Assembly: GCF_023065955.2 (NCBI RefSeq)
Contig: NW_026623050.1
Span: 22,464,501 to 22,528,500 of the forward strand
DNA: 64,000 nucleotides
DNA from: Ursus arctos
Taxonomy: Eukaryota > Chordata > Mammalia > Carnivora > Ursidae
Direction of reading: 5' to 3'
Below the pieces are notes generated by a model, which was given only the letters and a program-made list of their open reading frames with translations, was not told where the DNA came from and did not search any database. The position numbers and the translations under genes are program-made. Below, piece by piece: positions 21,340-31,713 of the stretch. Numbering within the stretch: the stretch's first letter is position 1; each line of letters opens with the position of its first letter.

Positions 21340-21689
21340 TTGCTATTGTTGGTTTTGAACTCTGATCAGCTTTCCCTATTAATAAGTTGAACACTCTTTT
21401 GTATTTTATTGGCCATTCATTTGTATCTCTTCTGTGAAATGCCTGTTCATATCTTTCACCCATTTCTCTTTCAGGTTGTTTGCCCTCTTAGTAATCTGTA
21501 GCAGCTCTTCTTACCCTTCTCATGAAATCCTTCACTGTTACATGTGTTGCAAATATTCACATCCCGTTTGTATCTTCTCTTTTACAGGTCTTTATGGTGT
21601 TCTTTGCTGAATGGAAATTCTTCATTTTAATATGGTTGAATTTGTCAATCTTTTATACTTAGAGTTTTTATGTCTTTTTTAAAAAGTCC
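21340..21689 (-). mobile_element. L1 ORF2-region fragment, antisense
   Basis: TATTGGCCATTCATTTGTAT, GAAATGCCTGTTCATATCTT, TCACCCATTTCTCTTTCAGG, TTTTACAGGTCTTTATGGTG and TTGAATTTGTCAATCTTTTA are the antisense of the L1 ORF2 3' part. Degenerate. Confidence 0.85.
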
Positions 21690-21867
21690 TTCTTTAATTT
21701 ACATCATTTAGTTAATCATGTTGTGCCAACATTAGTTTCTTGGTTTTGGTAGTTTGTACCATGGTTATGTAAGATGTTAATTTTAAAGAAAGCTGGGTGA
21801 AGAATATAATGGAACTCCTTGTACCATTTTGAAACTCCTTTGTAAATATAAAATCATTTCAAAATAA
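21690..21867 (+). mobile_element. L1-type 3'-end fragment in sense, inserted in the antisense L1
   Basis: CATGGTTATGTAAGATGTTA, AGAAAGCTGGGTGAAGAATA, ATGGAACTCCTTGTACCATT and ATAAAATCATTTCAAAATAA match the same 3' end seen at 9.55-9.81 kb. It interrupts the antisense ORF2 sequence, which resumes after the next SINE. Confidence 0.65.
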
Positions 21868-22054
21868 GTTCTTTTCGTAGAGAGAGCGAGAGCACAAGAT
21901 GGGTTAAAGAGGGGCAGAGGGAGAGCGAGAATCTCAAGCAGGCTCCACATCTAGTGCAGAGCCCAACGTGGGGCTTGATCTCCCGACCTTGAGATCATGA
22001 CCTGAGCCGAAATCAAGAGTTGGATGCTTAACCAACTGAGCCACCCAGGTGCCC
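21868..22054 (-). mobile_element. Can-SINE, older copy, antisense
   Basis: AGAGAGAGCGAGAGCACAAG, CCGACCTTGAGATCATGACC, and the reversed head AACCAACTGAGCCACCCAGG TGCCCC. The 8 bp CAAAATAA is present on both sides (21860-21867 and 22055-22062) and may be the core of the duplication. Confidence 0.9.
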
Positions 22055-22062
22055 CAAAATAA

Positions 22063-22370
22063 AAATTTTTTTTCAAAGCCCATCGCTGTCCTAAGGTTAT
22101 AAAGCTATTCTGTATTTGATTCTAGAAGTTTTACCTCTTAGAGTTAGGTCTTTGGTCCATCTGGAATTGATTTTGTGTTTAGCGTTGAGGTATGGATTTA
22201 ATTCTATGATTCCCCACGTGGATCTGCAATTGTCCCACCGTCATTTTTGAATAGTGTCTTCTTTCCCTAGTACTTTGCAATGCTAGCTTGGTCATATACT
22301 AAATGCACATTGGCCAGTGGGTCTTTATAGACTTCTGAGCTATATAGAAAGCAAAGAATGACTTCTGTGA
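22063..22370 (-). mobile_element. L1 ORF2-region fragment, antisense
   Basis: TTCTAGAAGTTTTACCTCTT, AGTTAGGTCTTTGGTCCATC, TGGAATTGATTTTGTGTTTA and a diverged CCCCACGTGGATCTGCAATT continue the antisense ORF2 sequence in order after the inserted elements. Confidence 0.85.
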
Positions 22371-22619
22371 AGTGTGCCCCTCGGGAGACTGTACCATACT
22401 CTTCCTAAGCCCTCATGCCCTTTTCCCCAGGGTGGTTTCTCTCTGTGCTGCAAGATCAAAGGGACCGGCCACCCCGGGCTTGTGGCTTTGGGGGCTTTCA
22501 GTCACGCCCTGCTTCACTTCCTGCTTTTGACTTTCAGGCTTTGTCAGACCGGTCTTGCTCATGTCCTGTCTTTTGAATCATACACTGTTCAATCTAGGAA
22601 GGAAGCTGGGGATGACATC
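22371..22619. other. Unrecognised sequence
   Basis: Nothing recognised. Confidence 0.4.
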
Positions 22620-22750
22620 GTCTAGCCTTTTCAGCTTATAGTCAAGAAAATGTAAGTGAGTTGAGCAATGTATCCAAGGTCAGACACTGGCTTCATGGAA
22701 GAGCTGAGATTAGACCCAATCTTGCAACTCCTCATGTTCATTCAGATTCA
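22620..22750 (-). mobile_element. MIR SINE fragment, antisense
   Basis: GTGAGTTGAGCAATGTATCC, CCAAGGTCAGACACTGGCTT and GGAAGAGCTGAGATTAGACC resemble the antisense MIR phrase 'aagttacttgcccaaggtcacacagctagtaagtggcagagctgggatt'. Confidence 0.65.
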
Positions 22751-22893
22751 GATTTGCTTTTCCCTCCTGTGTTTCTCAACTCAATTCCCAGCATGACTGT
22801 CACCTTTCAAGCTAGCACACTGGGGGTGCCTCTGGCTGGCCCCTCCTCGCCTCTCTGTACTTTGTGTCATGACTACATTCTGGTCATTCTGCC
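22751..22893. other. Unrecognised sequence
   Basis: Short stretch with nothing recognised. Confidence 0.35.
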
Positions 22894-22908
22894 CCTGAGA
22901 TCTTTTTA

Positions 22909-23100
22909 TTTTTTATTTTATTTTATTTTTTATTTTTTTAAAGATTTTATTTATTTATTTGACAGAGAGAGAGCCCGCCAGTGAGAGAGGGAGCACAAGC
23001 AGGGGGAGTGGGAGAGGAAGAAGCAGGCTCCCAGAATGCTGGGATCACGCCCTGAGCCGAAGGCAGACGCTTAACAACTGAGCCACCCAGGCGCCCCAGC
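22909..23100 (-). mobile_element. Can-SINE, antisense, with internal deletion
   Basis: TTTTAAAGATTTTATTTATT, GACAGAGAGAGAGCCCGCCA, AGCACAAGCAGGGGGAGTGG, GAGCCGAAGGCAGACGCTTA and the reversed head CACCCAGGCGCCCC. The segment expected between AAGCAGGCTCCCAG and GATCACGCCC is shortened by roughly 30-40 bp, removing the GGGGCTCGATCCC B-box region. A 15 bp duplication CCTGAGATCTTTTTA is at 22894-22908 and 23101-23115. Confidence 0.95.
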
Positions 23101-23115
23101 CCTGAGATCTTTTTA

Positions 23116-23299
23116 AAAATGTATCCTCTCTCACTCATTCCCACATCCACAGCCTACTTCATGCCTTTCTCAGGGCTCGATTGGCTCACAAGAACCCCCT
23201 GTTGGCCTTCTTTTTCTTGTCACCCCCCTCTACCATCCACTTATTTGCTAGACTGATATTAAAATTCAAAAACACATACCTAGTTGCTCAACTGTCCTG
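23116..23299. other. Unrecognised sequence, possibly an L2 continuation
   Basis: May be an eroded upstream part of the following L2. Not recognisable by eye. Confidence 0.35.
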
Positions 23300-23640
23300 C
23301 TGCTTTGCTTTAAGATCTTTGTGTCTCCTAGGCAAGGGATAAAATCATAACTTTTATCATCTGCTCCTGATTTATCTTCTCAAGTTCATTTTTTATCCCC
23401 TTTCTCCTCCCCTCCAAGTACCAGGGCTGGGTCCATAAAGGGCTATTGGATGCTGCTGAGAAGTGCCAGACGTGTTTGGGCCTCTGGAACTGGGCACATG
23501 CTCTCTCCGGCCGCAACACCGCTCTATCTTTCTCTCCCTGTTACAACTGCCCTCACCCTGCAAGACTCAGAAAAAGACTGCCTCCTCCATAGAGCCCTCC
23601 CGAATGCCCTGGTTGCAACCAGTCACTCTCAGAGCATTTT
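23300..23640 (+). mobile_element. L2 LINE 3' region (left part of a split copy)
   Basis: TAGAGCCCTCCCGAATGCCC (equivalent to the L2 'gaagccttccctgac' area), with AGACTGCCTCCTCCAT before it, and the matching continuation at 23959, identify a diverged L2 3' part. An L1 fragment splits it with a duplicated CTCTCA(G/C)AGCATTTT at 23626-23640 and 23944-23958. Confidence 0.6.
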
Positions 23641-23943
23641 TATTTTATTTATTTTTAATTGAAGTCTAGTTGACATATAGTATTATATTAGTTTCAGGTG
23701 TCCAACACAGCGATCTGACAGCTGTAGATGTTATGCTTTGCTCACCACGGTAAGTATATTTACCATCTCTCACCATACAAAGTTTATTACAATATTATTG
23801 GCTATATTCCCTGTGTTGTACTTTTCATCCCTGTGACTTATTCATTTCAGACCTGGAAGTTTGTGCCTCGTAATCCCCTTCACCTATTTTGCCCACCCTA
23901 CCCCCATCCCCTCTGGCAAGCACCAGTTTTTCTCCGTATTTAC
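23641..23943 (-). mobile_element. L1 3'-end fragment, antisense, inserted in L2
   Basis: TTTTTAATTGAAGTCTAGTT, GACATATAGTATTATATTAG, TTTCAGGTGTCCAACACAGC, TATATTTACCATCTCTCACC, TTACAATATTATTGGCTATA and CCCTGTGTTGTACTTTTCAT are the well-known antisense L1 3' UTR of this group. It is flanked by a 15 bp near-identical duplication (one mismatch). Confidence 0.9.
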
Positions 23944-23958
23944 CTCTCACAGCATTTT

Positions 23959-24135
23959 GTATGATCCTGTGGACCTCTGTTGTAGCAATGGGCTTGTTCA
24001 CATGTCTGTATCCCTTACAAGTCCTTGAGCCGCTGGAGATCCGTAACCATATTTTAATCATCTTTGTCCCTCAAGTGTCTGGCTCACAGTAGACACACAA
24101 TCTATTATTATTGTTTGAATCAATAAATATTTAAG
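23959..24135 (+). mobile_element. L2 LINE 3' end (right part)
   Basis: TTCACATGTCTGTATCCCTT, ATCATCTTTGTCCCTCAAGT, GTCTGGCTCACAGTAGACAC and TTGTTTGAATCAATAAATAT follow the L2 3' terminus ('acatgtctgtctcccc ... cctggcacatagtaggcgctcaataaat'). Confidence 0.7.
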
Positions 24136-24209
24136 GAAATTACTTAGGAAATGTTTCCTACTGTTATTAGATTCTTATTTGGCTAACGCACGCTTATGTC
24201 GGTATCATT

Positions 24210-24605
24210 TACGTATTAGTCAGGACTCTTGGGGTGGTAAGTGCAGAAATTCTATTTGCATAAACTTAAGTCAGATAAGAAGCTCGTATGGGGTCACGTA
24301 ATCTGCCATGGAAAGGGCAAGGTAAGAGCTGGCTTTCCGGGCAGCTGAGACCAGGGATTCAAATGTGTTCAGAGCTCTCTACGCCAGATTCTGGCCTTTG
24401 GTTTTCTCTGCATAATGGCTTTACTTTCTCCCATGGGCTTTCTCTCAGGGCAGCTCTGGACCAGTACGAACAGCAACATAACAGAGAAAATAGCTTCTCT
24501 CCTAAGTCTGATAGGAAGCATCCTGGAGAGCTCTGACTGGCCAAGTTTGGGTCAAGTACCTGCCCCTAAGCCATCTGGGGAAGTAGAGTCAGCTCGGGGA
24601 GTGAA
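24210..24605. repeat. Probable medium-reiterated repeat, class uncertain
   Basis: The start GTATTAGTCAGGACTCTTGG, then AAACTTAAGTCAGATAAG, TATGGGGTCACGTAATCTGC, GAGCTCTGACTGGCCAAGTT and GGTCAAGTACCTGCCCCTAA match the order of a common mammalian dispersed repeat I recall ('gtattagtcaggactctttgggttg ... ctctgattggccaggcctgggtcac'). I cannot assign its class. Confidence 0.45.
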
Positions 24606-24621
24606 TAAACATGGCTAAAAT

Positions 24622-24636
24622 GGGGGGGGGGGGGGG
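24622..24636. repeat. G15 homopolymer run
   Basis: Fifteen consecutive G, an unusually long G homopolymer for mammalian DNA. It can form intermolecular or slipped G-quadruplexes and is error-prone in sequencing, so the true length is uncertain. Confidence 0.9.
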
Positions 24637-27600
24637 AGAAGGAGCAGAATCCCCCCAAAGATGGAAAGAATACCACTGACAAGTTATGACAGGACAATCT
24701 CCTCCCCTTACGTTTCGTCCCCTGAGAGGACAGAGACAGAAAATGACTGTTTTGTTCAGCCGTAAGGTTGAAATAAGGAAAAAGCACAGGATTTTCACAC
24801 TCAGCTGACACACTTGATGAAGTGAACGTGTCCCCCCCCAATGAAGTTATTCCATCTTTTGGGCAATGTCTTCACGTTTGACAAGTACCAGGGACTTTAA
24901 TTGAAAATTACTTTGGGAATCTTGCCAGACATTACAAATTGAAAATATGAAAACCCTTCTCCTGGGTCAGAAGTGTAACAAGCCCCATGTCAAATGTCAT
25001 TACCCCACGTGCATTCTAAGACTGTGCAGGTGGGAAGCTAAGTGTTGATTGCATATTTTAGCCCAAGAATAATTTCCTGAATGGCAATTTGTTCCTTTAT
25101 TTGATGAAACCGAGGTTTTCAACAGCAGTAAAGTGCAATCTTTCCAGAGCGTATTTCCGTGGGTTATGAAGATTGATTATGCTGCTTAGTGAGAGATTCA
25201 TTATTTGGTTATTTAGACCATGATTTATTAAAAAAAAAAAAAACTAAAAAGCTAATGATTTCCAGTTAGGAAGGTTGGCCCCATGAGCAGTGGTATTTGG
25301 CTTAACGTTGCTTCTAATTGATAGGGCTGGGGCGGGGGAAGGGAAGCCAAGGAGACAGGCCTGTTTTAAGCTCAGCCATTGGTACTTTCTTAGACCTCAA
25401 AGGGCCCCCTAATTTCTCTGGATCTCAGGACTGCATGGCCCCCACCTCCCGAGCCTGAGGGGATTGGAATTTTGATTGTGCCCTAGAATAAGGGAGTGGG
25501 GGGCAGGGCAAAAGCACGGATGGAGGCAAAACTGAGGCTCAGAGGGGGACACAGGCCTAGAAAAGACCCAGGGAAAGTCAAAGGGGAAAGAGCTGTGAGC
25601 AAGAAGTGGGGAAAGAACCAAGCCAGCAACGCATGAGGGAGTGAGTGTGAAGGAGAGAAGGGAGATAAGGAGCTGGGGAATCGTGCGGAAGGTTCAGACC
25701 CAGACAGAAGACTACAGAAGACGTGGAGATGATGGCAGAGGTCACAGAGAATGGAGTCCACCGTCTGGAGTGGCCCTCCGCAACTGTGTGTCTATGCTCG
25801 GCTCCCCCTGTCCCCTAGGGCTTCTGGTGCAGACCTGCCCAGCTCGGTCCAGGCACAGACGCCTTAGAACGTTCCAGCCACTGCAACCCCAGACACTCTC
25901 TTTTCAGGAAAACAAATCTGTCCCCAGTTTTGTGGATCTAAAAAAAGCATAGTGTGGTAAGAGGACTCTGAGAGGGATATTGTTCAGATCAAGGAGACTC
26001 AGGGAAAGAAGGGTACAAGGAAGAGTGGCCAAATGAGCTCCCTAGCTACTCTTCTGAGCACATAATTCTTTCCCTGTGCAAGTTCTCATACTCCAGACCC
26101 CTGTTTTTCAGAAGCCTCCTCTCGGGAAGGAGCGCACAGTAATGAGACCAAAGTGGCAGACAGAAAGTCCTTTGTTTCATGACAGGAACCAGTCCTGGAT
26201 CCTAGAAAAATAGCCAGAAAAATCCCACAGCCAGAGCTGAGATGATGACAACACTAAGTACTCATTGTTGACTCCGCAGTGGCCGAGGCCTCACCGTCCT
26301 GATCTCCTTCAAACCTGGAAAGGACCCCTCAGGGCAGGTTTTGTTACTGCTGCTTGGTGTTTTCAAGGCGGATGTTACGAGCTCTCTTCTGCAGAGAAGG
26401 AAACCGATGCTCCGAGGAGTTGGGTGTCTTGTCCAAGCCCTCAGCTCCGGGGGGGATGAGCCAGGTTGCCTTTAAAGCCCTGGTTCTTTTCTTCACACCT
26501 GGCTCTCCCTCCGGCAGGTCCACGGGCCAATTGGAGACAATGACCAACCAATTTGGCGCACGTGTGAACACAACTCCTTCTATTAGTGTCAGACTTGATA
26601 GCCACTTACCAAGGCCATTCACACCCATCACTGTGATTCACCTTATGGCCACACAAGAGGCAGACCAGATATCCCAGAGCAGACGAGTGAGAAGAGCTTT
26701 GGGTTCAAGGAACAGGAGAATACCTTCTAAATGGAGTCTCTCGAGTTTGGAATCCCAGCATCCCTGGCTACCTTGTCTCATGAAATTTAACCTTTAATTC
26801 AGAATTCAACCCCTGTGCCTCTGGGCCTGCCCCAAATCAAAGAACCAGGATACCATTTGAAGAGGGATGTCTTTCTTGCCAGGCTGGAGCAGGGCAAATA
26901 ACCTCAACATTGTGATGGGGGGGGGCAGGTGGGGGGAAGTGGCACATTCAGTGGAACCCTGCCACGGACAACTTCCCGATTTGAACCTCAAAGGAATCCA
27001 GACTGGGAGAAGCACAGTTATGGAGGGAACAGAACATCCTTTGTTGTTCCTTTGAGATGGTCCCAACCCAGTTTCCACAAAGTCATGTTTCAAATTCCTT
27101 CAGCATTCTTACATTTCCTCATGATTGTGTCCCCGGGGAAAATTCCAAGCTCTCAACACCCAGGGATCTCATTTTCAAAGATAGAACTGCAAAGTTCATT
27201 CAAGTGATTCTTTAAGAAAATAACAATAATTTTTTAAAAGTATTGCACCGTAGTGACAGATTTCAAAATTAGCTGTCTTACCCCATGTCTCTCTTAAGAT
27301 TTGCATTGACTAATTTCTTTTCAAGTTCACAGGAGATGGGCAGATTTTTTCCCGGTCTTTCTACTTATCGTAGTTTACCTTGGAGGAAAAGAAATTTGAT
27401 GAGCGTTCCTTCGGATCTGAGAAAAGTGGAGTGGATTTTTGTGATGCGTTTCCAATGAGCAAAGGCAACACTTGGCACCGAGTACCAAGAGGAGGCTGGG
27501 CAGTAGTCACGAGGCTTTGCTCTGCACTCACAGTCTACTTGGGCCTCATTGATTGAACTGTCAATGAGAAACTCAAATCGTCAAACAATCAGAAAAAAAG

Positions 27601-28565
27601 GCACAGAGTAAAAGAGAATGCATTGGCCGTGGTATCCAAAAATTCTGTTCTTTATGACCTTTTTTAGCTGAGTGATTAGAACCTTCTGAAGGCCAAGGCT
27701 GTACCATTTTGGGGCCGTTGTTGTGTCCCTAAGACCTAGCCCCAGGGTCTTCCTGTGTGGCCCTGCAAGCTACGCCCTTCGCAAAGCTGCCGGGCCCAGG
27801 TGTGAGGGTGCTGAAAGGCAGCCTGCTCCTGGTTTGCCAAACCAAGAGGACTGGGCCTTCCTTTTCTATCCTGATCCACGCAGTCTGGCTTAGTGGAAGT
27901 TCAGCCTAGCGCAGTGCCTGGCACTTCACTTATTGAAAAGAGAAGTCAACTGGCTGATCTCGTGTGAGCCACAGACACTCTCTCTCAAAATGTTCATCAA
28001 TGAGCTGGTGCTGAGGAAGCTTCATTGATGGGACAATTGTGGGGGTGACAAAACAATTAGAAAACCCTTTCTAAAGTCCTCCATGACTATAGGATATTCT
28101 TCTCTTGGGGTAGTAGAGCCTGCCAGGCTTCTGTCACATCAATACCCACCAAGTCCACCAGCCACACGTCCTCAAAAATTGGCAGCACCATTTCTGTATG
28201 TGGAGAATATGTTGAGAAACCAAAATTTTTGGTTCTCAGTGGGAAAAAAAGAACCATTCCCAATGCACTTTCAGTCTTATTAACCAAATCCGTGGAACAT
28301 GCATTATTATTTTCCTTCCTAAGTGGAATCCTAGGAGCAGGCTCTCTGAAAATAACTACTCTTTTGCAATATTAGGAATATTTCAATAGTGACAGCTTGG
28401 AAATGCTTTAACTTTTAAATACTTAAACCAAATAATAAATAAACCCTTGTGATGAATGTTTCCAGAAGGGACGATTAACATTATCCTTACAGCTGTTCAT
28501 GATATAATATCAAAATGAAAAACATGCGCGAGAAAAACAGCAAACCCATGCTGACTTCTTGTCGC
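24637..28565. other. Long unrecognised stretch, mostly unique sequence
   Basis: Almost 4 kb with little repeat signal. A weak antisense MIR may lie at 26375-26450 (CTCTTCTGCAGAGAAGGAAA, CTTGTCCAAGCCC). 24890-25260 is AT-rich, low in CpG and free of repeats, which makes it a conserved non-coding candidate. It contains an A run near 25231-25243. 25490-25790 is purine-rich and unremarkable. G runs occur at 26917-26925. A 147-codon plus frame (26354-26797) has no recognisable domain. No exon supported. Confidence 0.5.
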
Positions 28566-28591
28566 TTTTTTTTTTTTTTTTTTTTTTTTTT
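28566..28591. repeat. T26 homopolymer run
   Basis: Twenty-six consecutive T. This could be the reversed tail of an antisense retro-insertion, but the sequence to its right is not a SINE or L1 that I recognise, and I see no target-site duplication. Confidence 0.85.
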
Positions 28592-29104
28592 GGGTAAATA
28601 GCTCTAATGTGAAGACATCCTCAGTAAGACTTAACCAACGATATTTCATCTGATCATCATTTAGCCAAACCGCAACAATACTCCCGAGGCCTCTTCAGTT
28701 TCACTGACAGCATCTGTCATTTCAGTTACTGCAAATGTGATCTCGTGCGATGGGGCTCTGTGGCCTGCAAGGAGAATGAAATGTTATTTTCCACATTTTT
28801 AATATTTTATTGTCGAGGTCGGACTCAATAGTAGCTCCGGAAGAGATCGTTGCCGTCATCGTTGTTATTTTGTTTATTTGGGAGGCACTTTGAGAAAAAT
28901 AAAACAACAACGTGCATCTGGGCAAATGCGTATGTCCCTCACTTAACTATGTACCTGAACGTGTAAGTAGCAAGGATTCCTGTTCATATCAAAGGTGGTT
29001 TTAAAGAACAGAAGGTTGAACCGTAACTTTAAAAATCTATAATCTTACTAGTCAATAATTTATTGGCAGAATTCCACAGCAACTTAATAATTTTATGTGA
29101 GTAA
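28592..29104. other. Unrecognised, unique-looking sequence
   Basis: No repeat recognised. The composition is balanced, with scattered CpG (near 28740-28750 and 28810-28860), in an otherwise AT-leaning region. A candidate conserved non-coding block or the body of an unknown retrocopy ending in the T26. No frame of interest. Confidence 0.4.
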
Positions 29105-29290
29105 TAATAATTGCCATATGTGGCTGGCTTGCTCTGTGCCAGAGGCTGGCCCAGGTGGCCTTAAATACCTTATCGGACTTAGTCTTCATGACAACCCTCG
29201 GAGGTAGGTAGGCTCTCTCTCATTTTGAAACAGAGGAAGCTGAGGCCCAGTGGGTGCCGGTGTGTTGGGCTCCAGTCCAGGGTTGCCCGA
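29105..29290 (-). mobile_element. MIR SINE, antisense
   Basis: GCTCTGTGCCAGAGGCTGGC, CCTTATCGGACTTAGTCTTC, ATGACAACCCTCGGAGGTAG, AAACAGAGGAAGCTGAGGCC. These are the antisense MIR 3' and core phrases in order. Confidence 0.85.
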
Positions 29291-30269
29291 TGTCTTGTTC
29301 TTGCCCACCCTGGAGGTTCATTCGCCCCCACTCGGCCATTGGAAGAATTGGTGGCGAGGTGGTCATCCGGGGCTGTCAAGAGCATTTTAGTAAGAATTCC
29401 ACTTCTCAGCTCGCCTGGCCCCGTTGCTTTCTTTTGAAATGGGTCCTTCCGTGTGGTGGTCGGGGGAGGGGAGACGCTCTCCTGAGGACCTACGTCTCAT
29501 CTTCTGAGGTTCATCAAAATGGCATCTGTCCCCGATTGACACATTCCCTTCACAAAGCTGCCCGGCCAAGGGTGTGAGGGTGCTGAGAACCCCCCAGGAG
29601 CCTTCCCATTGCCTTGCTCCGACTGGCTAACAAACCTGCGATAATCTGGGAATGTCCAAGCAGTGTTACATGAAGGACCCCGGGGCTTTGATTTTGGACA
29701 AATGCCCCGTGATGGATGGGCTCTGGCTGACACACTTTCCCTACTGGGGCTCGGAAGTGAGAAGGGAAGGCAAATGAGAGGTGCCAGCTCCAGGCAGGTG
29801 GGGAGACCTGGACTGTTAGTTCCCACCCAGCACTTTCACATGGCAGTGGAGGTTGCCTCTGTCACACGCCCTGACATACCACCCATCAGGGGGCATGTGG
29901 AGCCTCCCGGGGGGGCCTTTCTTCAGCCCTAGGCAGGGTGGCTCCTCCTAGGGGGTGTGACAGGAACTGAGTTTGGGTACCACCACCTGAGCTGTGAATT
30001 TTCTTGTTGATGTAAGAGAAAATGTCCCCACAGTATTCTCGTCCACACTGATCTCAAAGGTGAGGCTGGGCTTAAGTCAATAGGGAGCTGAAGTGAAAGC
30101 GGTTGTAGTGAAAAGCCCAGGAAACATAGCACCGTCGGGTAGCGGGGCTCTGCAGGCTCTCGTTGATGCCGGCTTCTGCTTCTGGGATTGATCCCAAACT
30201 TTCAGTTTTGAGGAAGCTTCCGTTGAAACAGTGAAATACCCGATTTCTGGATCCTCGAAATCCTCTTCA
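29291..30269. other. Unrecognised sequence
   Basis: No gene or repeat recognised. A 109-codon minus frame (29497-29826) overlaps plus frames and has no recognisable domain. A short phrase, ACAAAGCTGCCCGGCCAAGGGTG at 29554-29576, echoes GCAAAGCTGCCGGGCCCAGGTGTG at 27780-27803, both followed by AGGGTGCTGA: a possible old duplication. Confidence 0.45.
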
Positions 30270-30405
30270 TGTGCAGCTCAGTCTCACCCGGGTTAAGGAC
30301 TCAGCTTAGGTGTCACTGCCTCCCAGGAACCTTCCTTGAGCCCCACTCTCATTCAGTCCCCCCACTAGGAGCTTCCAGTCTGTTCTTACCCTGAGACGTC
30401 TGTAT
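30270..30405 (+). mobile_element. L2 LINE 3' fragment (weak)
   Basis: CTCAGCTTAGGTGTCACTGC, CTCCCAGGAACCTTCCTTGA and GCCCCACTCTCATTCAGTCC resemble the L2 phrase 'ctcaaatgtcacctcctcagggaggccttccctgacc'. Short and diverged. Confidence 0.5.
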
Positions 30406-31471
30406 CAAAATTGTGTGTTTGGTCTTTGCTTCCTCACCTGAGCGAAGGCACCGGGTCCATTTTTGGGCTGTATCACTACAACACAACATAGTAACGAAGA
30501 GAGGTCACAATAGAGCCCCAGAAAGCCATACACGCTGCCCTGAGGACGTGAGTTCATGTCGGAAAAATAATTCATATGCCTTCACTAAGGATTAGATTGC
30601 TTTGGGGGTGTTTATAGATTCATGACATCATGAAACTCATAGCGGTGATCGCCTTTGTTTCCGGCGTGGACAATTTCTACACATAAAGCTCATTGGTTGA
30701 TATTGTACCATCACAGTCTTTAACATCTGGCTTAAGGCTTGCTTTTGGTGAAAAAGTCAGTATGTTGGGCCTTTTTGAGCAGAAGATCCATTAAATAACC
30801 ATAATCAACACACCTAACAGTCAGACCATGTGATTTTTCTGAAGCCCAGTGATAATAATTGGTGTGATCTTCACTGTGGTCTTGTCTGGTTGAATGGCCG
30901 TTAGCACCTGGTCTTGAACAGCCTGGGTCCCTGGAGGTGAAGGTCACCATGAAGGGCTCAGACCACAAAAGGCAGCATGAATCTCCTGAGTCCCAGTCAA
31001 GGTTCCTTTCCAATTGGTAACAAAAGGTTCCTTTTGGTCCAGAATCCACTCACGTATTTATCACCTCAAGCTGTGGTTATAGAAAATATGACCAAGTAGG
31101 AGTCTGAGGCTGAAAGGGACAAAATCAGAGCCCCTAGAAATAAAGGTTCGGGGACCAGGACAGGGGACATAGTCAAGAGCAAGAAGAAGGGTCGCAGGCC
31201 AGTGTGAGAACTCGGCACGCTCTTCTAGCCCTCAGAAAACAAAGTGGTACGCGGCCTTTGCAGGACCTTCCAGCTTGTACATCCCACCTTATAAAAGGCT
31301 GTAAACTCACAGTCCCTAAACACAAGGAAAAGAATCAGCCAAGACTTGGAGTTTTGTCGTCCACCTCTTTTGCTATTATGCTATTAGCGTGTCAAGCAGT
31401 GCGGAGCCCTGAAGGTTGGGGTCTGCTTTCCCTCTGTATTTATTACCTGTCTGCATTGGAGAAAAGGACCT
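30406..31471. other. Unrecognised sequence
   Basis: No gene or repeat recognised. The 105-codon minus frame (30732-31049) and the 156-codon plus frame (31204-31674) lack recognisable domains; the second reads into the SINE. Confidence 0.45.
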
Positions 31472-31488
31472 CCCGTTTTTGTTTTTTA

Positions 31489-31696
31489 TTTTTTTTTGTT
31501 TTTTTTTTTAATATTTTATTTATTTATTCGACAGAGACAGAGACAGCCAGCGAGAGAGGGAACACAAGCAGGGGGAGTGGGAGAGGAAGAAGCAGGTTCA
31601 CAGCAGAGGAGCCTGATGTGGGGCTCGATCCCACAACGCCAGGATCACGCCCTGAGCCGAAGGCAGACGCTTAACCGCTTTGCCACCCAGGCGCCC
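31489..31696 (-). mobile_element. Can-SINE, young type, antisense
   Basis: TTTAATATTTTATTTATTTA tail, GACAGAGACAGAGACAGCCA, GGGGCTCGATCCCACAACGC, GAGCCGAAGGCAGACGCTTA, ending CACCCAGGCGCCCC. A 17 bp duplication CCC(G/A)TTTTTGTTTTTTA with one mismatch is at 31472-31488 and 31697-31713. Confidence 0.96.
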
Positions 31697-31713
31697 CCCA
31701 TTTTTGTTTTTTA

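Noticed and set aside
15931..22940. CRISPR-like or phage-like repeat structure
   Set aside because: The repeated units are SINEs, microsatellites and LINE pieces in a vertebrate genome; there is no regular spacer array.
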